From: Enchytraeus crypticus
Taxonomy: Eukaryota > Annelida > Clitellata > Enchytraeida > Enchytraeidae
Reading direction: 5' to 3'
Assembly: GCA_905160935.1 (NCBI GenBank)
Contig: CAJHZI010000314.1
Location: forward strand, 122,501-186,500
Length of the DNA: 64,000 nucleotides
A model generated the notes under the pieces. That model was not told the DNA's origin, did no database searches, and was given only the letters and a program-made list of their open reading frames with translations. Position 1 is the stretch's first letter, and each line of letters begins with the position of its first letter. The position numbers and the translations under genes were made by a program. Of the stretch, positions 9,485 to 21,419 are shown one piece after another.

Positions 9485-10075
9485 TCACTCAATCAATCAA
9501 TCAATTAATCAAACAAATAGAGACAGGTGAGTCACAGAGGTCCAGTCCATAGGAGTTGTCTAGCACAGGATAGCTGTGTGTATACGATCAATCAATCAAT
9601 CAATTAATCAATCAAACACCTAGAAACAGGTGAGTCGCATAGGTCCAGTCCATAGGGTTTGTCTAGCACAGGATAGCTGTGTGTAGTACAATCACTCAAT
9701 CAATCAATCAATTAATCAAACAAATAGAGACAGGTGAGTCACAGAGGTCCAGTCCATAGGAGTTGTCTAGCACAGGATAGCTGTGTGTAGTACGATCAAT
9801 CAATCAATCAGACAATCAATCAATCAATTGATTAATTACACAGGTCCAGTCCATAGGGACTCTCTGTCACAGGATATATGTGGGTAGTACAATCAATCAA
9901 TCAATCACTCTAGCAATCAATCAATCAGTCAATCAATCCTTCCGTCAATCAATCAGACAATCAATCTAGCAATCAATCAGTCAATCAGTCAATCAATCAG
10001 ACAATCAATCAAGCAATCAATCAGTCAATCAATCAATCAGACAATCAAGCAAGCAAACAATCCATCTAGAAATAA
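9485..10075. repeat. STXBP5: Echoes of tomosyn exon 13 acceptor (4 copies) within AATC array
   Basis: Four copies, at about 9518-9580, 9620-9682, 9726-9795 and 9838-9890, of the exon 13 acceptor with up to 53 coding bases (minus: CACACAGCTATCCTGTGCTA then GACAACTCCTATGGACTGG). They are separated by AATC (minus GATT) runs. The copies keep the acceptor AG but lack any donor. The outermost copy is the most diverged. 9895-10075 is AATC-type repeat alone. Confidence 0.93.
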
Positions 10076-10214
10076 ATTGATTAATTCATTAATGCACAAC
10101 ATAATCATTCATTTCGTCGATCAATCGATTAATCAAAAACTAATCAACAACAGATCAGTAAATCAATTCATCAAACAATCAACAAATAAATCGATAAATC
10201 CAACATACTATTAT

Positions 10215-10345
10215 AGGATGGAGCCAGTGGCGATGTCGGTAAGATACTCGACCGCGGATCAGTATGTGCGGGGTTCAAATTCTGGGCTCGCCCGTCACTG
10301 GCATCGCTTTTGAGTGAGGAAACTGACGTTAACATTAGGATTTTA
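10215..10345 (+). mobile_element. SINE family A
   Basis: Nearly full copy with GTGCGGGGTTCAAATTCTGG and CGCCCGTCACTGGCATCGCT. It ends about 40 bp from the exon 12 donor. Confidence 0.85.
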
Positions 10346-10385
10346 GCATTTAGTGAATAAGAAAGTGGCGCAGTGGGCTACGCAC

Positions 10386-10458
10386 CCCGCTGTATGTAGA
10401 TCAACAAGGACGACGGTATCACTCAGTAGAACTATAACAGACGATGGATCCTGGATAT
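10386..10458 (-). CDS. STXBP5: Tomosyn exon 12
   Basis: 73 nt, phase 1 to 2: DIQDPSSVIVLLSDTVVLVD then LHTA, matching DFQEPYAVVVLLEKDLVLID. Acceptor TTTTTTCAG, donor GCGGG|GTGCGT. Confidence 0.93.
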
Positions 10459-10604
10459 CTGAAAAAAGTAATAAAAATAATAAAGTAATCAAATAATAAC
10501 ATAATAAAAGAGTTCTAATAATCCCTCATAAAATGTCTGTATTAGATAACACTCGTCTATCGACGACGAGTAGTTATAACAGTAACTTACTGACATCAAT
10601 CTAA

Positions 10605-10690
10605 TCTTTATAACGGTAGCTCGAGTGTGTTTAATCGCCTAGCGGGGAAGTATTAAGTGAGCTTCTGAATCTTGACGTTAAACGCACTAC
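10605..10690 (+). mobile_element. Interspersed module 'GTAGCTCGAGTGTGT' (family D)
   Basis: Diverged copy: GGTAGCTCGAGTGTGT then CTTCTGAATCTTGACGTTAA. Clearer copies at 19430-19850 and 22030-22110. Confidence 0.6.
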
Positions 10691-10729
10691 AACCTGCCTC
10701 AAGATGCATCTCATACAACTCAATATAGA

Positions 10730-10966
10730 ATGTCTCAATAGCGGAATGGTTAAGGGTGTAGATAACGTCATGAAGTTTTAAACGACAGATCCTGAGTTGA
10801 ATCGAACTCTCGTGGGTTCGAATCCCAGCCGCGCTGATCTGAGAGTAAAATCTCGGACATTCACTGGACTGGTTATACGGAAAATGGTCTAAATTGCCCA
10901 ACGGTTTAAACATGTGGTATTAAAAGTAATAGATATCAACATAATTTATCATTTCACTATAATGTG

Positions 10967-11013
<47 letters not shown>
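10730..11013 (+). mobile_element. tRNA-derived SINE (family L, Leu/Ser-tRNA-like head) with (TTA)n
   Basis: Head AGCGGAATGGTTAAGGGTGT resembles an A box of class II tRNA, and GGGTTCGAATCCC is a B box. The body reads CTGAGAGTAAAATCTCGGAC and ends before a TTA run at 10968-11013. Body copies on the minus strand at 11385 and 56790. Confidence 0.75.
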
Positions 11014-11015
<2 letters not shown>

Positions 11016-11119
11016 ACTCAAGCCTATATTATACTACGATACGCAACAATAATTCTAACAAGGTCTCAACGTACGGTTCAAAACACCAAGACGATAGATA
11101 GAGGAATAGTTCCATGTTA

Positions 11120-11240
11120 ATATGGCGATGACTGTAAGATATTCAACCGCGAATCAGTATGTGCGAGTTTCAAATCCTGGGCTCTCCCGTCACTGACGTC
11201 GCTTTCGAGTGAGGAACTGACGCTATCATTAACTTCATCA
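11120..11240 (+). mobile_element. SINE family A
   Basis: Diverged copy: AGTTTCAAATCCTGGGCTCT and CGCTTTCGAGTGAGGAACTG. Confidence 0.8.
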
Positions 11241-11384
11241 GCTTTCTTAACATATTTATATCCTGGGCGCCCTTTAACATGGGAACATATAGCGGTTTCA
11301 TGCCTCAGCTGTACTGTTGAAAAGTAAAAAAGTAAACACGCACTATAGTGAAATGATCAACAATGTTGATATCTATCACTTTTA

Positions 11385-11650
11385 ATACCACATGTTTAAA
11401 CCGTTAGACAATTTAGACCATTTTCCCTGTAACCAGTCCAGTGAATGTCCGAGATTTTACTCTCAGATCAGCGCGTCTGGGATTCGAACCCACGAGGGTT
11501 CAATTCATATCGGGATATGTCATTTAAAACTTCATGACGTTACCCAATCAATCAATAAAAATTTAACGTCAGGTTCCTCGCCATAACGCAATGTCAGGGA
11601 CCTCACTTGCAGACACTACACAAACAGGCGCCAAAGCATCCCTACACTAT
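11385..11650 (-). mobile_element. SINE family L body (minus) followed by family B module
   Basis: 11385-11545 is the reverse of the 10800-10915 body, with the B box read as GGGATTCGAACCC. 11545-11650 is a family B copy joined through AATCAATCAATAAAAATTTA. The block ends near the exon 11 donor. Confidence 0.75.
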
Positions 11651-11688
11651 TGCGACATTCAACAAGGGTTAACAACAACAACACTCAC

Positions 11689-11846
11689 CGCTAGACCAAG
11701 GCGTGGGGCAGACAGTGCAGAAGTCGAGGACAGGTTGATGAAGGTCAAGGACTGCCGGGTTCGAGGAACCTCTAAGGACTGTCAGAGTGGATGAGCTAGA
11801 TGAGCTGGACTTAGGCAAACCACCGTGGAATATAGACAACCAATCC
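11689..11846 (-). CDS. STXBP5: Tomosyn exon 11
   Basis: 158 nt: DWLSIFHGGLPKSS, a run of Ser, then TLTVLRGSSNPAVLDLHQPV and LDFCTVCPTPWSS. It matches the tomosyn block with SGGLSYD, CLTVMHGKSTAVLEMDY and VDFLTLCETPYPN. The acceptor ends TTGATTGACTCCAG and the donor is AGCG|GTGAGT. Confidence 0.94.
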
Positions 11847-12179
11847 CTGGAGTCAATCAATACAGCAATCAGTCATCTCTTGATTTATTCTAAACTAAAT
11901 ATCAATCGATAAATACCTGATCAATACAATGATACATAATCGATAATCAGTCATCTTTTGATTGATTCTAAACTAGAAATCAATCAGTAATTACCTGATC
12001 AATACAATGATACATAATCGACATATCAATAAATGCCAATAAATATAATATAATATTTATATCAATAAATACCAAGCTGCATGCGTTCAATGGTTAAAAA
12101 CATGTAGATAAACACCTCAATATTTAACAGAATTAATAGTATGAATACCTACGAAAATTATACCACAATGATTGGTTAG

Positions 12180-12312
12180 TTTCGATTGCCATCGTCATCG
12201 TGTGGTGTTTTGGAGCCTGTTTTTGCAGAGTCTGCAAGAGACGTCCCTGATATTGCCTCATGGCGAGGAACCGGACTTTATATTCTTACTGATTGATTGA
12301 TTGATTGATTAC
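12180..12312 (-). mobile_element. SINE-like family B
   Basis: Reverse copy: GTGTGGTGTTTTGGAGCCTG, GACGTCCCTGATATTGCCTC, GGAACCGGACTTTATATTCT, then a GATT tail of about 5 units. Confidence 0.7.
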
Positions 12313-12618
12313 TCATTGACCTACAATAATGACTAATTTTGATAGCTATCTCCACTGATTATGACTGCTTAACACGATTGAATGTTTCAAATTTTATTAA
12401 ATACATACATGAGAATCCGCTTATTGTTAACAGTCAATGTTACACTGAATATATGCATACGAATTCACGGATTTGTTTTAGAGAGCAATTAGCTTTGATA
12501 TTAAATTCTATATGTAATTATATTACATTTATTTACATATTAAATATATAATTATCTATTAATATTATTAATATACAATTATATATTTAATATTAAACTC
12601 TATACGTGAGCCACTCAC

Positions 12619-12694
12619 CCAGTTTTTCTGGACCGGTGGTCGACCTTTTTGATGGGTTGACAGATCTCTTGTGTTCCATCCCTCCCAAGCTTAG
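12619..12694 (-). CDS. STXBP5: Tomosyn exon 10
   Basis: 76 nt, phase 1 to 2: KLGRDGTQEICQPIKKVDHR then SRKT, matching the family stretch QLKDGKKPEPCKPILKVEYK. Acceptor GTTACAG, donor ACTGG|GTGAGT. Confidence 0.92.
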
Positions 12695-12764
12695 CTGTAA
12701 CATGAAAGCAAGTCTAGTCTCCCACATCGATTGTGGTTATTGTACTCTTGTCTTATATGATTCT

Positions 12765-12995
12765 TCTTCTTCTTGACTGCACTGCTGAGTGGCAGGTTCA
12801 AGGTGCATATTCATACTCCAAGTCTGCTTTCTCGCTCCATAAGAGCACTCCTTAGATCAACCAGTTAATCCCTTCACAAAGGCTATGCCTTATCCATACC
12901 TCATGTAGCCTATAGCGTTATATGAATACTATATTAATATTTTATCTCTCTTAGTGCACTGCTCACTGGCAGGTCCATGATATATAATGCTGTCT
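12765..12995 (+). mobile_element. SINE-like family C and LINE 3'-end fragment
   Basis: GCATATTCATACTCCAAGTC, GCTCCATAAGAGCACTCCTT and GATCAACCAGTTAATCCCTT recur at 35695-35960. 12955-12995 carries the LINE 3' end in reverse (TGCACTGCTCACTGGCAGGT). Confidence 0.65.
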
Positions 12996-13249
12996 TCCGT
13001 TTTCTCTTTGCGTCCACAAATGAGTGGGTCTTTAAATTATCTAATATGACATGCCATTATTCTTATGCTTATGACGAGGTGGGTCCCCTATGCCTTCCTC
13101 TGCTTCGACTAACATTTACTGAGCAGGGGCGTCATTCCCTGAGAAAACAATCCTGTTTACCAATACTATCCTCTGTACCAATACTATAATATGTTACAAT
13201 ATTAATATATTACCATATGACTACACAATGCTATATTATTATTTATACT

Positions 13250-13505
13250 ATTTTATTAGATGTATTAAAAATAGAAAGAAGAGTGGATAGGACACATCGT
13301 AAGGTGCGAAGGTCTATTAAAAGAGGTCGTGGAAGGTAGAATGGAAGGAAAAAGAAGCAGGGGCATGCCGCGATTAGGTATGTTAGATGATTTAAAGACC
13401 CACTTATATGTGGAAATGAAGAGGAAAGCGTAAGACAGAGAAGGAGAAGAGTGGAGGCGTTATATACCATGGACCTGCCAGTAGGCAGTGCACTTAGAGA
13501 GAGAG
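13250..13505 (+). mobile_element. Non-LTR retrotransposon 3' fragment (broken ORF)
   Basis: Its nucleotides match the intact copy at 30845 (AGAATGGAAGGAAAAAGAAG, GATTAGGTATGTTAGATGAT), but the frame is broken. Ends TGGACCTGCCAGTAGGCAGT then GAGA units. Confidence 0.8.
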
Positions 13506-13750
13506 ATTACTTTATATCGATTTCTGTACTCTTCTACGATGCAGAAACCACAGAGAGGCTAAAGACACAACGGCAACAGAACTAAACGTAATCTGAGTTG
13601 AAATAGTGACAGCAGGCTTTGAGTTGATCTAAAAGATTTTGATCAGACATTGAGAGCTGATTTTCATAAGATTCTGAGCAGGAATTGAAAGCCAATCTAA
13701 CCGAATAAAAGACTGATTTGGATGATTTATAGAGGGAACTGAAAACTGAC

Positions 13751-13871
13751 CGTGTGGTATGACAGTGCTTATAGCTTTGGCAGATTTGACATTCCACGTA
13801 ACCAGGCAACCGTTGTCATGACTACTGATGAACTGTTTACCCTCGTGATGCCACGAGATTGAATGCAATGT
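13751..13871 (-). CDS. STXBP5: Tomosyn exon 9
   Basis: 121 nt: TLHSISWHHEGKQFISSHDN then GCLVTWNVKSAKAISTVIPH, with the tomosyn/Lgl signature SWHHEGKQF. Acceptor ATGTCTGCAG, donor CACG|GTCAGT. It ends in phase 1. Confidence 0.95.
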
Positions 13872-14364
13872 CTGCAGACATAAGAACATTTATTTATTTA
13901 TTTATTATTTATATATACATTTATTTATTTATTCATTTATTTATCTATCATTTTATTTAAATTTCAATTTTGCATAGCAAATACACAGTGTAATGTAAAT
14001 AATTGAATAGCACATAATTGCAAAATCATGGTTAACCCAAGGCACAAGGCACTTATAGGGACCATATATATCAAGCCATCAGTTCAGCCCAAATCTCTCA
14101 TTTTCCTTTTTTCTATCTTTCTCTACAACCTCTCTCTTTCTCTCTATCTCCCTATATTAGATACATGTGTATGCAAGATCACATAAACAAAATAGCAGCA
14201 GAATCAGCAGGAAGCAGTTACAGACTGAATCTGAATCGATGATTCCTTCTTTCCAATTAATTAGTTAACTTGATGTACATACGTGTAAAATACGTTAAGG
14301 CAAGTTTCCACGAAACGCAATATAATAAAACTAAAATCTATCATTCTCTCTTTTTCTACCCTTT

Positions 14365-14472
14365 TTTTACCTCTCTACCTCTTTCTTTCTCTCTCTCTCT
14401 CTCTCTCTATTTACCTATATACATGTATGTAAATCTTGTAATCTTGTTGTCTCAACAGAGCCAGAAAGAGAA

Positions 14473-14521
<49 letters not shown>
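14365..14521. repeat. (CT)n and (GA)n microsatellites
   Basis: CT run 14380-14410 and GA run 14466-14521 with a short spacer, forming a potential long hairpin. Confidence 0.9.
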
Positions 14522-14524
<3 letters not shown>

Positions 14525-14744
14525 AGGCTTAGTAATGAGACGTAATACACGTAATGTAATCTGCCACGGTTGATACATCATAACGAGTATCCAGTGATTA
14601 CAACAGAGAGTCTGTCATAGAGTGTCGTATCTAGGAATAGCTGTGACGTCTTATTAGATCATCCAAACACCGTATGAGGGTCTTATAGAGTCCTACTACG
14701 TCTTCTTACATCTTACACTGTCTTATTGCTAAAGCAAAAAGCTA

Positions 14745-14960
14745 CAGCTAATGTTAACGTCAGTTTCCTCACTCGAAAGCGATGTCAGTGACGGGCGAGC
14801 TCAGGATTTGAACCCGCATATACTGATCCGCGGTCAAATATCTTATCGACTTCGCCACTGACTCCAGCCACTAATTATTAATAGTAATAATAGGGGTTTA
14901 ACGTCCATTTGCTCAGTCACAGGGACGTCCCACAGCACACATCACTACAGATTGATAACC
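14745..14960 (-). mobile_element. SINE family A (minus) and related ACGTCC module
   Basis: 14745-14875 is a minus copy (AACGTCAGTTTCCTCACTCG, AAGCGATGTCAGTGACGGGC). 14885-14960 carries GTTTAACGTCCATTTGCTCA and CAGGGACGTCCCACAGCACA, shared with 27690-27760. Confidence 0.8.
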
Positions 14961-15017
14961 TTATAGCAATATGAGAAACCATAAGCTGAAGAGAAAGTAA
15001 AGTAAGAAGAGTAAGTA

Positions 15018-15145
15018 TTGGCCGGAGCCAGTGGCGACGTCGGGAAGATACTCGACCGCGGATCAGTCAAATCCTGTGCTCGCCCGTCACTGACATCGCT
15101 TCGAGTGAGGGAACTGACGTTAACATTAGCTTTACCAGCTTTACT
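15018..15145 (+). mobile_element. SINE family A
   Basis: Copy with a small deletion around the middle (GCGGATCAGTCAAATCC). Confidence 0.8.
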
Positions 15146-15419
15146 ACTTTATCTCAGGTTGTATGTAGGAAACCATATGAAATATCAATTATACTTTTTA
15201 CAAGCAATTTATAGAAACAAATTGCAGAAGACTGCAGTCTTATATATTTTGTATAAGTACAGAAATTTTGATAAAAGTTTTTCTTAGTGCGAACATTTCC
15301 TCTACCAATGAAATAATTAAAAGAGGATCAAGAACGATGCCAGTCCAGATGTTTGACTAGCTAGTTGAGACCCATGATGTAGATAGATAGTCTAGTGTTA
15401 AGAGTATTTGATTTCTAAC

Positions 15420-15503
15420 CTGTGGACCTGCGTATCGACTCTCAACCTGTCGAGATTTTAGATCCCATAAAATAGTCATACCCCTCTCATAGCCTATCAG
15501 AAC
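15420..15503 (-). CDS. STXBP5: Tomosyn exon 8
   Basis: 84 nt, 28 codons: VLIGYERGMTILWDLKSRQV then ESRYAGPQ, a clear WD40 blade matching LLIGYESGTVVLWDLKSKKA. The acceptor GATTGATTGATTGTAG is built from GATT repeats. Donor CCACAG|GTTAGA. Confidence 0.94.
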
Positions 15504-15990
15504 CTACAATCAATCAATCAGTCAATTAATCAATCAGTCAGTCAAGCAATCAGTCAATTAATCAATGAGTCAGTTAGTCAATCTGCCAGTCAATCAATCA
15601 ATCAATCAAATAGCCCATCAAACAGTCAATACATAAGCCTTTTAATCAGTCTATGAGTCCACCAATCAATCAATAATTAACAGCCAATTCAATCTATATG
15701 ATTTTAGTTATTATTCAACACATAGTTATCAATCAATCACACACAGTTATCAATCAATCACACACAGTTATCAATCAATCACAAGCAGTTATCAATCAAT
15801 CAACACACAATAACAATCAATCACACACAGTTATCAATCAATCAACACACAATAACAATCAATCACACACAGTTATCAATCAATCACACAGTTATCAATC
15901 AATCACACACAGTTATCAATCAATCACTCACAGTTATCAATCAATCACCACACAGTTATCAATCAATCAATCAATCATCACACAGTAAAC
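15504..15990. repeat. AATC repeats and (AATCAATCACACACAGTTATC)-type array
   Basis: AATC (GATT in the tomosyn sense) runs start at the exon 8 acceptor. They pass, through diverged sequence, into about 12 units of TATCAATCAATCACACACAG. Confidence 0.93.
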
Positions 15991-16114
15991 AGAACAGTCT
16001 GTCTGCTATGTTGTTGTGTGTATAGCGCTAAGTGACCGCGAGGTATGAAGATATTAACAGAGCTGATCAAATCATACGAGACATCTCAAGTCATCCAGAC
16101 TTCCTTTATAATCC

Positions 16115-16119
16115 TTAGA

Positions 16120-16198
<79 letters not shown>

Positions 16199-17260
16199 AG
16201 ACAAATTTAAGTAGGCGAGTCGGTGAGAAGGCCCAAAACGATGCAAATTCCAAATTCTAAAGAATCAGTCCAAAGATACACAAATCTTATATAAAAATTT
16301 TAAATCTTAGATACACCGCTAGTATTCCACTATCAACCTATTTCATCTTATCAGGTCTTGTCTACTCATATTGGTGCAGCCTTTAGCAAGAAAAACATAG
16401 CTAACTGTGTCTAGTTCAGTTCTGCTTTGTCTTCCTCTAGGAACACTCTAGGCTTTCGATTGAACTATTCTCACGTTTTCTGAAGCTCATGCGAGAACCT
16501 AAATTCAATTTATCAAGCTTTAAATCCCATAAAGAAGTTACAAAAAACAATTTCCTATAGTAAAGTGGAAACTATAATTAAAAAAATAGCTGGAGAAAAC
16601 ACTATTATTTCAATATTTCGACGAGTTAGGTGGATAATGCCAAGAGGTCATCAATCATCTGCCAAGTTATGGGCAAGGGCTGGATAGAGAGGCGATATCA
16701 AGTGATATTCCACATGAAATATTCATAAGTTATAAATCCAGGAAAAACCTTCGCGTCTTAATAACATTTTCCGTTTTCAATTTCTCACATCTTCATCATT
16801 CTGTTAAATTTATCTTCTATGCCATCACGATTCACACACTATCATGCTCAGTTACATGTATGCCTAGCTAGACTCATTGACTTTCATATAAAAATACAAA
16901 TATATCGTAGATTTAACTAACATCTTCATATGCGTGTCTGTATTAAATTTTATGTACGAGGATCCATTAACCAATGCGCTATGTTACGAGTTAAAACTCT
17001 TGTTAGAAGCCCGCAGTACATTAAAGCTGATTATTCTAGAAGTCTTATTAGGACAGGCGATGCTCCATATCTCATATTAAGCAGTGATACGTGCTTCGAC
17101 CTTCCTCTCTTTATGCATCACTACAGCGCATCCGGTTTACTATTAAACCTCCGTATCATCTTATTTCAGTTCTTTGTTTTCATTATCTCTCGCTCCAATA
17201 CTCCGTATAGACTTCCTTCAATCTTCCTCAATATCAAGTTCATTTAGGCAACAGAAAAGC
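16115..17260. other. Tomosyn intron 7 stretch, mostly unique
   Basis: A CT run at 16118-16195, then about 1 kb of AT-rich sequence with scattered short open frames and no exon that I could match. No clear repeat. Confidence 0.6.
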
Positions 17261-17264
17261 TGGT

Positions 17265-17540
17265 AAAGCTATGGTTAACGTCAGTTTCCTCACTCGAAAG
17301 CGATGTCAGTGACATCTATGAAAGCTATGTTCATTGAGGTCACTAGTGGTCTAGAGGAGTATCGAACCCGCCACCTCTCACTAAGAAAAGTGTGCTAGCA
17401 GTAATCAGTGTGAAGTTATTCAGAAATAGTGCTTTACCAGCTTCTATGTTATATTAATTATAGTAACCAATTATTCTATAGTATCTTAGTATCCCGACCC
17501 TATTTAAACTAAAATTCATGGGAAGATGATGATGATGCTG
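17265..17540 (-). mobile_element. SINE family A fragment and GTCGGGAT module (minus)
   Basis: 17265-17315 is the 3' half of family A. 17490-17540 is a minus copy of the ATC-linked module (TCCCGACCCTATTTAAACTA then GATGATGATGATGC). Confidence 0.65.
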
Positions 17541-17704
17541 ATTCTATATTATGCTAGTTAATTATGTTAATTAGTATTTTACATTATATTAATTGTGTTG
17601 ATTGATTGATTGCCCAGCTAAGCTACAGATTAATCGTCTGAAGGGACATCAGTGACGGATTGGTAAGAAGAATTGTACACATTGGATATGCTTTATGGGT
17701 CGTA

Positions 17705-18240
17705 GTAGTAGTATGATTGAGAGAGGGAGAGAGAGATAGACAGAGAGAGGGAAAGAAGACAGGTGAGAGAGTGAAAGATTGAGTGTGTGAGAAAGAGAGA
17801 GAGAGATATGATGGCTGAGAGAGGGAACAGATCGGGTGTGATAAAGAGAGAAGAACGCAGAGGATGGTTACAGATCATGGTTGCACCGCTTGCTAGTCGG
17901 TCATAATCTCTCTCTCGTCTCTCCTCTCACTTGTCATCATCAACCATCACAATATCCGGTACTGTTAACAATCCAGGAGGCTTCCATTAAGTTCTCCAAC
18001 TGCCTCTTCACTTCCTTCCTCGTATTTCTTTCTTGCACAAATAAAGCCATCTTAGAATGACTCTAGTTGTGTACACGACTTGTAGGAAAACAACACAAAG
18101 CACAAACTACAATATCGTATTCATGTAACTTCAACTGTAACTAAACTGCATTTCTTAATACTGAACATATGACTCTATACAGTGTCCCTATCTCCCTCTC
18201 TCCCTCTCTCCCTCTCTCGCTCTCTCTCTCTCTCTCCAAT
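17705..18240. repeat. GA- and CT-rich stretches
   Basis: GA-rich 17712-17815 and CT-rich 18185-18240; unique sequence between them without a recognisable exon. Confidence 0.75.
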
Positions 18241-18409
18241 TTTCTCTACCTCCTCCTATCGTTATTTCCCTCATTCTACTTTCTTTTCCTCTTCCTTTCT
18301 CTACTGCAACATGAGTTAACAATCTTCTTCAGTATCTACGTTAGACAGTTACTGCGAAGTATGCGGTTTCTCTTCAATTTCAAGGGTCTACGGCTCAAAT
18401 AATCTCAAA

Positions 18410-19420
18410 TTGCCAATCGGTCAAACATGATTCAGAGCTTAGAGTCGACATTTAAGCTGCTTCATCGTAGTAGGATCAGAACTTAACGCTCGCCGAAGGT
18501 CGACATTTATTTGTTTCATCAAAATGAAATCATAATTCTATGAAATAAACTTTTCTAAATCTCCTCGAGCTTTCAGAGAAATCTTACAAAATAAAAACTG
18601 CAACAAAAATTTATACTTAAAAGGTCTCTGGCACAATTTTCGCATATGGAAAAGTTAAATAAAATGTAAAAAGTACACTGAGTCTTTATGAATAAATTAA
18701 CAGAAGCATTCTATCTAATTTTTAAAGTTCAAAGTTAAAATTTCAAAAAAGTGAGATTTAACTGCATATTATTCGAATCTTCTTTAATTGGCTAATCCTA
18801 GATATATTTTAAGAAAAAATGTTATAAATTCAGTATAGCGTTTTATGTTAACATGGTTTAAGCTTTTATGAAAAATGAAAGAGCTCAGGTGTTCAACTGC
18901 GTAAGGTTAATTATTACATACTAGCGATCAAATTTTTAATCCCTTCTCAAAAGGTTATGCCCTTTCACAATCTAGTGCATCCTATATCTATGAAATGATA
19001 GAATCGGTGGTATGAAACGATAGATGAGATGGTTTTCAATTGCCTTCTTCAATTAGTTATTGTTTGGTCGCCTCTAACGACACTTGCAATTCAGGTTTCA
19101 GTTGATCTATTCCTCAGTGCCCCCTCGGACACAACACGGAAGACCTGAGTTCAAATATTGGCCAATCTACATTAATCACTATTTGCTCTAGATAACTTTA
19201 TCTCACTAAGTCTAGCGCCAAACTGACAGAACCGGTAGGTTAATCGTATCTCTGACACCAGCGCTACAAGTGCTATACGTTAGTAAACGTACGACTGATC
19301 AGTGTCCTCACATAGAGCTCTGCAAACATGTTCGTATGTTATAGAAGACATAAACAACAAGAATACTAATGACTAGGACCCTTACATTACTGTACTCAAT
19401 ACCAGTTTTATTGACAGTAA
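18410..19420. other. Tomosyn intron 7 stretch, no gene seen
   Basis: AT-rich. 18930-19200 contains diverged pieces of a repeat also near 23380 (AACCCGGACACAATACGGGT type). No exon found. Confidence 0.55.
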
Positions 19421-19429
19421 CTTACTGTT

Positions 19430-19860
19430 AATGTGACGGTAGTTCGAGTATGTCGAGTCGTCTTGAAGTGAAGCCTTGTGCTTCTGAACCTTGACGTTAA
19501 GCACACTACAGCCTACCTACCAGTGCTAAATTATCATACTACTACGTCTTAAAATACTAGCTACCAATAATTATTTCAATGATCTCTATGTTTTAGCCAG
19601 TGCAGTTGCAGCTAAGTTGACATAAATATAAACTCTGTGACGGTAGCTCGAGTATGACAAGTCGTCTTGAGAAGAAGCCTTGCGCTTCTGAACCTTGACG
19701 TTAAACACACTAAAGCGAGCAATGAGATGTGACGGTAGCTGGAGTATGTCAAGTCGTCTTGAAGAGAAGCTTTGTGCTTCTGAAGCTTGACGTTAAACAC
19801 ACTACAACGTGCAATGAGATGTGACGGTAGATCGAGTGTGTCGACCTGAGCTCCACTAAC
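19430..19860 (+). repeat. Tandem family D modules ending at exon 7 donor
   Basis: Four copies of GTGACGGTAGCTCGAGTATG then CTTCTGAACCTTGACGTTAA and ACACACTACA, about 95-110 bp apart. The last partial copy (GTGACGGTAGATCGAGTGTG) ends about 20 bp from the exon 7 donor. Confidence 0.85.
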
Positions 19861-19924
19861 CTTTCCCGGATCGACCGGTGACTCACTGATATGTACCACC
19901 GCTCCCGGGTGATCCCTGCTCATG
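19861..19924 (-). CDS. STXBP5: Tomosyn exon 7
   Basis: 64 nt: after a split Leu codon, MSRDHPGAVVHISESPVDPG then K, matching the family stretch HPGPVVHISDNPMDEGK. Acceptor TTTGACAG, donor AAAG|GTTAGT. A tandem block of a mobile-repeat module runs right up to the donor on the intron side. Confidence 0.9.
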
Positions 19925-19929
19925 CTGTC

Positions 19930-20870
19930 AAAATATTTACATTTATTTAAAATTACACAAAATCTATTACAAATGACTATTATATATCTTCATTTCACCA
20001 CTTGGGCAAACAACATACATACATTGCACAGTGAAACAAAATAATTAAAAAAACAAAATGCAAACACACAGTGAAAATAAAATTAAAGCAAATAAACAAT
20101 AAACGAAAACTATGCTGTGCACATCATGCCTTTCTCTACATCATTCTGAAATTATATTCACCCTCACAATTTCTCAAAATGAGCGTTTATTACATTTCTA
20201 TAGTTATTCTTAAACAAAATCGTATCAGTATTAAACATCCTTGCTAATCTGCTTGCGTCATTCATTGCTAGATACTTACTCAGTGTCCTATAACGATCAT
20301 TCATTTGTAGCGATTAGAATGGCGTACACAGCGAGACCTATAAGTTGTTAAATTATTAAATTATACGACATTTATTCTGAAGATTAATTATCTAAACAAA
20401 TAATTACTGGAAAAAATTCCATTGCGTGATCTCACAGTTGAATCGCTAATAAAAATATCAACAGTTTACCTCGCGAATTCTTTATAATCGACCCGCTATT
20501 CAGTAACAAGTGAAATATTACAAAATATTTAAATAAGCGTAAGAAATTAAACTCAGGTAAATCGTGTAATGATGTTAAAATAATAATTTTAAAATTTGAT
20601 AAGTTACGGTAATCTTTTAGATTTACGCTCTAATCAGATTTGCATTTTAATTCTTGAAGCCGCAAGAAATCCGTTAGAAAGCAACTTAACTACAACTTAA
20701 CAGCACACTACATAATGCAAATGAAGACTTATACAGTTATCAAATCATAGCATGCTTAGAGATATACTAATCAGCAAAGCCCTAAGTTTTCTACTGTAAT
20801 GATGCACTTTGTTTTGCACAGTTCTTATGCAATTATGCAAAGCTTCGACAGTAGCACATTTTGTATGGTT
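19930..20870. other. Tomosyn intron 6 stretch, possible old ORF remnant
   Basis: AT-rich. A minus-strand open frame at about 20185-20320 (MNDRYRTLSKYLAMNDASRL) looks protein-like but is unmatched; possibly a retroelement remnant. Confidence 0.4.
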
Positions 20871-20877
20871 GTTTGCC

Positions 20878-21015
20878 TGGAGCCATTGGCGTTGTCGGTT
20901 AGTGGCGTTGTAGACACTCGACCGCGGATCTGTATGTTCTGGGTTCAAATCCTGGGCTAGCCCGTCACTGACATCATTTTCGAATGAGGAAACTGACGTT
21001 AACACTAGCTTTAGC
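20878..21015 (+). mobile_element. SINE family A
   Basis: Copy with a short internal duplication (GTTGTCGGTTAGTGGCGTTG). Confidence 0.8.
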
Positions 21016-21419
21016 TTTTTATATTTTTCACCATTTTGCAACTATTATGTCGAAATACTGTAACAAATATAAGATTAATTTTTAGTTTTTAAATTTAATG
21101 AATTTATTGACGTGCTTAAAAGGGTGACGTGCTTAATTTTGAGGTTCAGATTGAGAAGCTTCTGTTCAATTTCTTCATTAGACATACTCGAGCTACCGTC
21201 ACTCACAAGAACTGGTGAAAACTTGTACAAAAAACTTGTAACTTATACAGTGATAATCAAATTAAATCAGTTCGAAATATGAAATTCTAAATCCAGCTAG
21301 ATTGGCCTTGGAGAATTACTTAACCTGGCAAACTGAGAGTAACCTGTAATTTATGCTGAAGACCAACAAATTAGCACTCAGCTGTTAACAGAGAGAATAG
21401 TAGCGACACTGAAAGTGAG

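Noticed and set aside
10738..10840. Functional tRNA gene
   Set aside because: A- and B-box-like parts are present but the cloverleaf does not close, and the sequence recurs as a SINE body.
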